A stretch of 5,200 nt of DNA from the NCBI GenBank assembly GCA_017999195.1, contig JAGOBP010000330.1:1-5200 (forward strand). Direction: 5' to 3'. The notes under the pieces are model-generated. The model was not told the origin of the DNA and searched no databases. It saw only the letters and a list, made by a program, of their open reading frames with translations. The translations under genes and the position numbers were made by a program. Positions 5,200 through 5,200 of this stretch are shown in pieces. Numbering within the stretch: the first letter of the stretch is position 1; each line of letters begins with the position of its first letter. Source of the stretch: Thermoflexales bacterium. Lineage in GTDB: Bacteria > Chloroflexota > Anaerolineae > Fen-1058.

Positions 5200-5200
5200 T

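Noticed and set aside
4928..5200. CRISPR array, tRNA or attachment site in the right-hand intergenic region
   Set aside because: The repeats there are inverted and few, not regularly spaced direct repeats, and no cloverleaf or integrase gene is seen.

Overview
The window carries three complete protein genes and fragments of probably two more, at moderately high GC with bacterial-style gene spacing. The gene set and the style of the intergenic repeats (TTGGATGTT-type tandem units, GATCCACGAAG-type inverted repeats, TGTAGGGCG-type palindromes) fit an environmental bacterium, perhaps Chloroflexota (Anaerolineae-like). That placement is inference; there is no rRNA or other marker gene here.

Layout from left to right. 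Positions 1-56 probably hold the 3' end of a plus-strand gene. A hairpin with a downstream U-rich stretch (minus strand, 80-119) looks like the terminator of the large minus-strand gene at 148-2328, a Hsp100/Clp-type AAA+ protein of 726 residues. Its second ATPase ring domain is textbook, but its first has lost the Walker A lysine, the Walker B acidic pair, the pore loop and the arginine finger. It also lacks the coiled-coil middle domain of ClpB/ClpC and the ClpP-docking loop of ClpA/ClpC/ClpX. A divergent intergenic region (2329-2515) contains a 14-nt tandem repeat touching the clp start codon and a perfect TATAAT box for the next gene. At 2516-3772 is a radical SAM/SPASM-type protein with an N-terminal AbrB/SpoVT-like segment; it resembles the maturases associated with tungsten-cofactor aldehyde:ferredoxin oxidoreductases, but no such oxidoreductase is in the window. 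Eighteen bases later, on the same strand, a PhoR-like membrane sensor histidine kinase begins (3791-4927). The whole gap between the two genes is filled by a perfect 19-bp palindrome that contains TATAAT and ends at the base before the kinase ATG. After the kinase comes a nested inverted-repeat region (4949-5122) holding a compact 55-bp multi-hairpin element, and then the probable C-terminal end of a minus-strand gene (5134-5199).

The genes do not form an obvious single pathway. The radical SAM gene and the kinase may be co-transcribed, but the palindrome/TATAAT suggests that the kinase has its own, possibly leaderless and possibly repressed, promoter. The Clp-like gene is divergent and separate. 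The observations most worth follow-up are the degenerate first AAA+ domain of the Clp protein, the AbrB-radical SAM fusion without a visible partner enzyme, and the palindromic promoter of the kinase.
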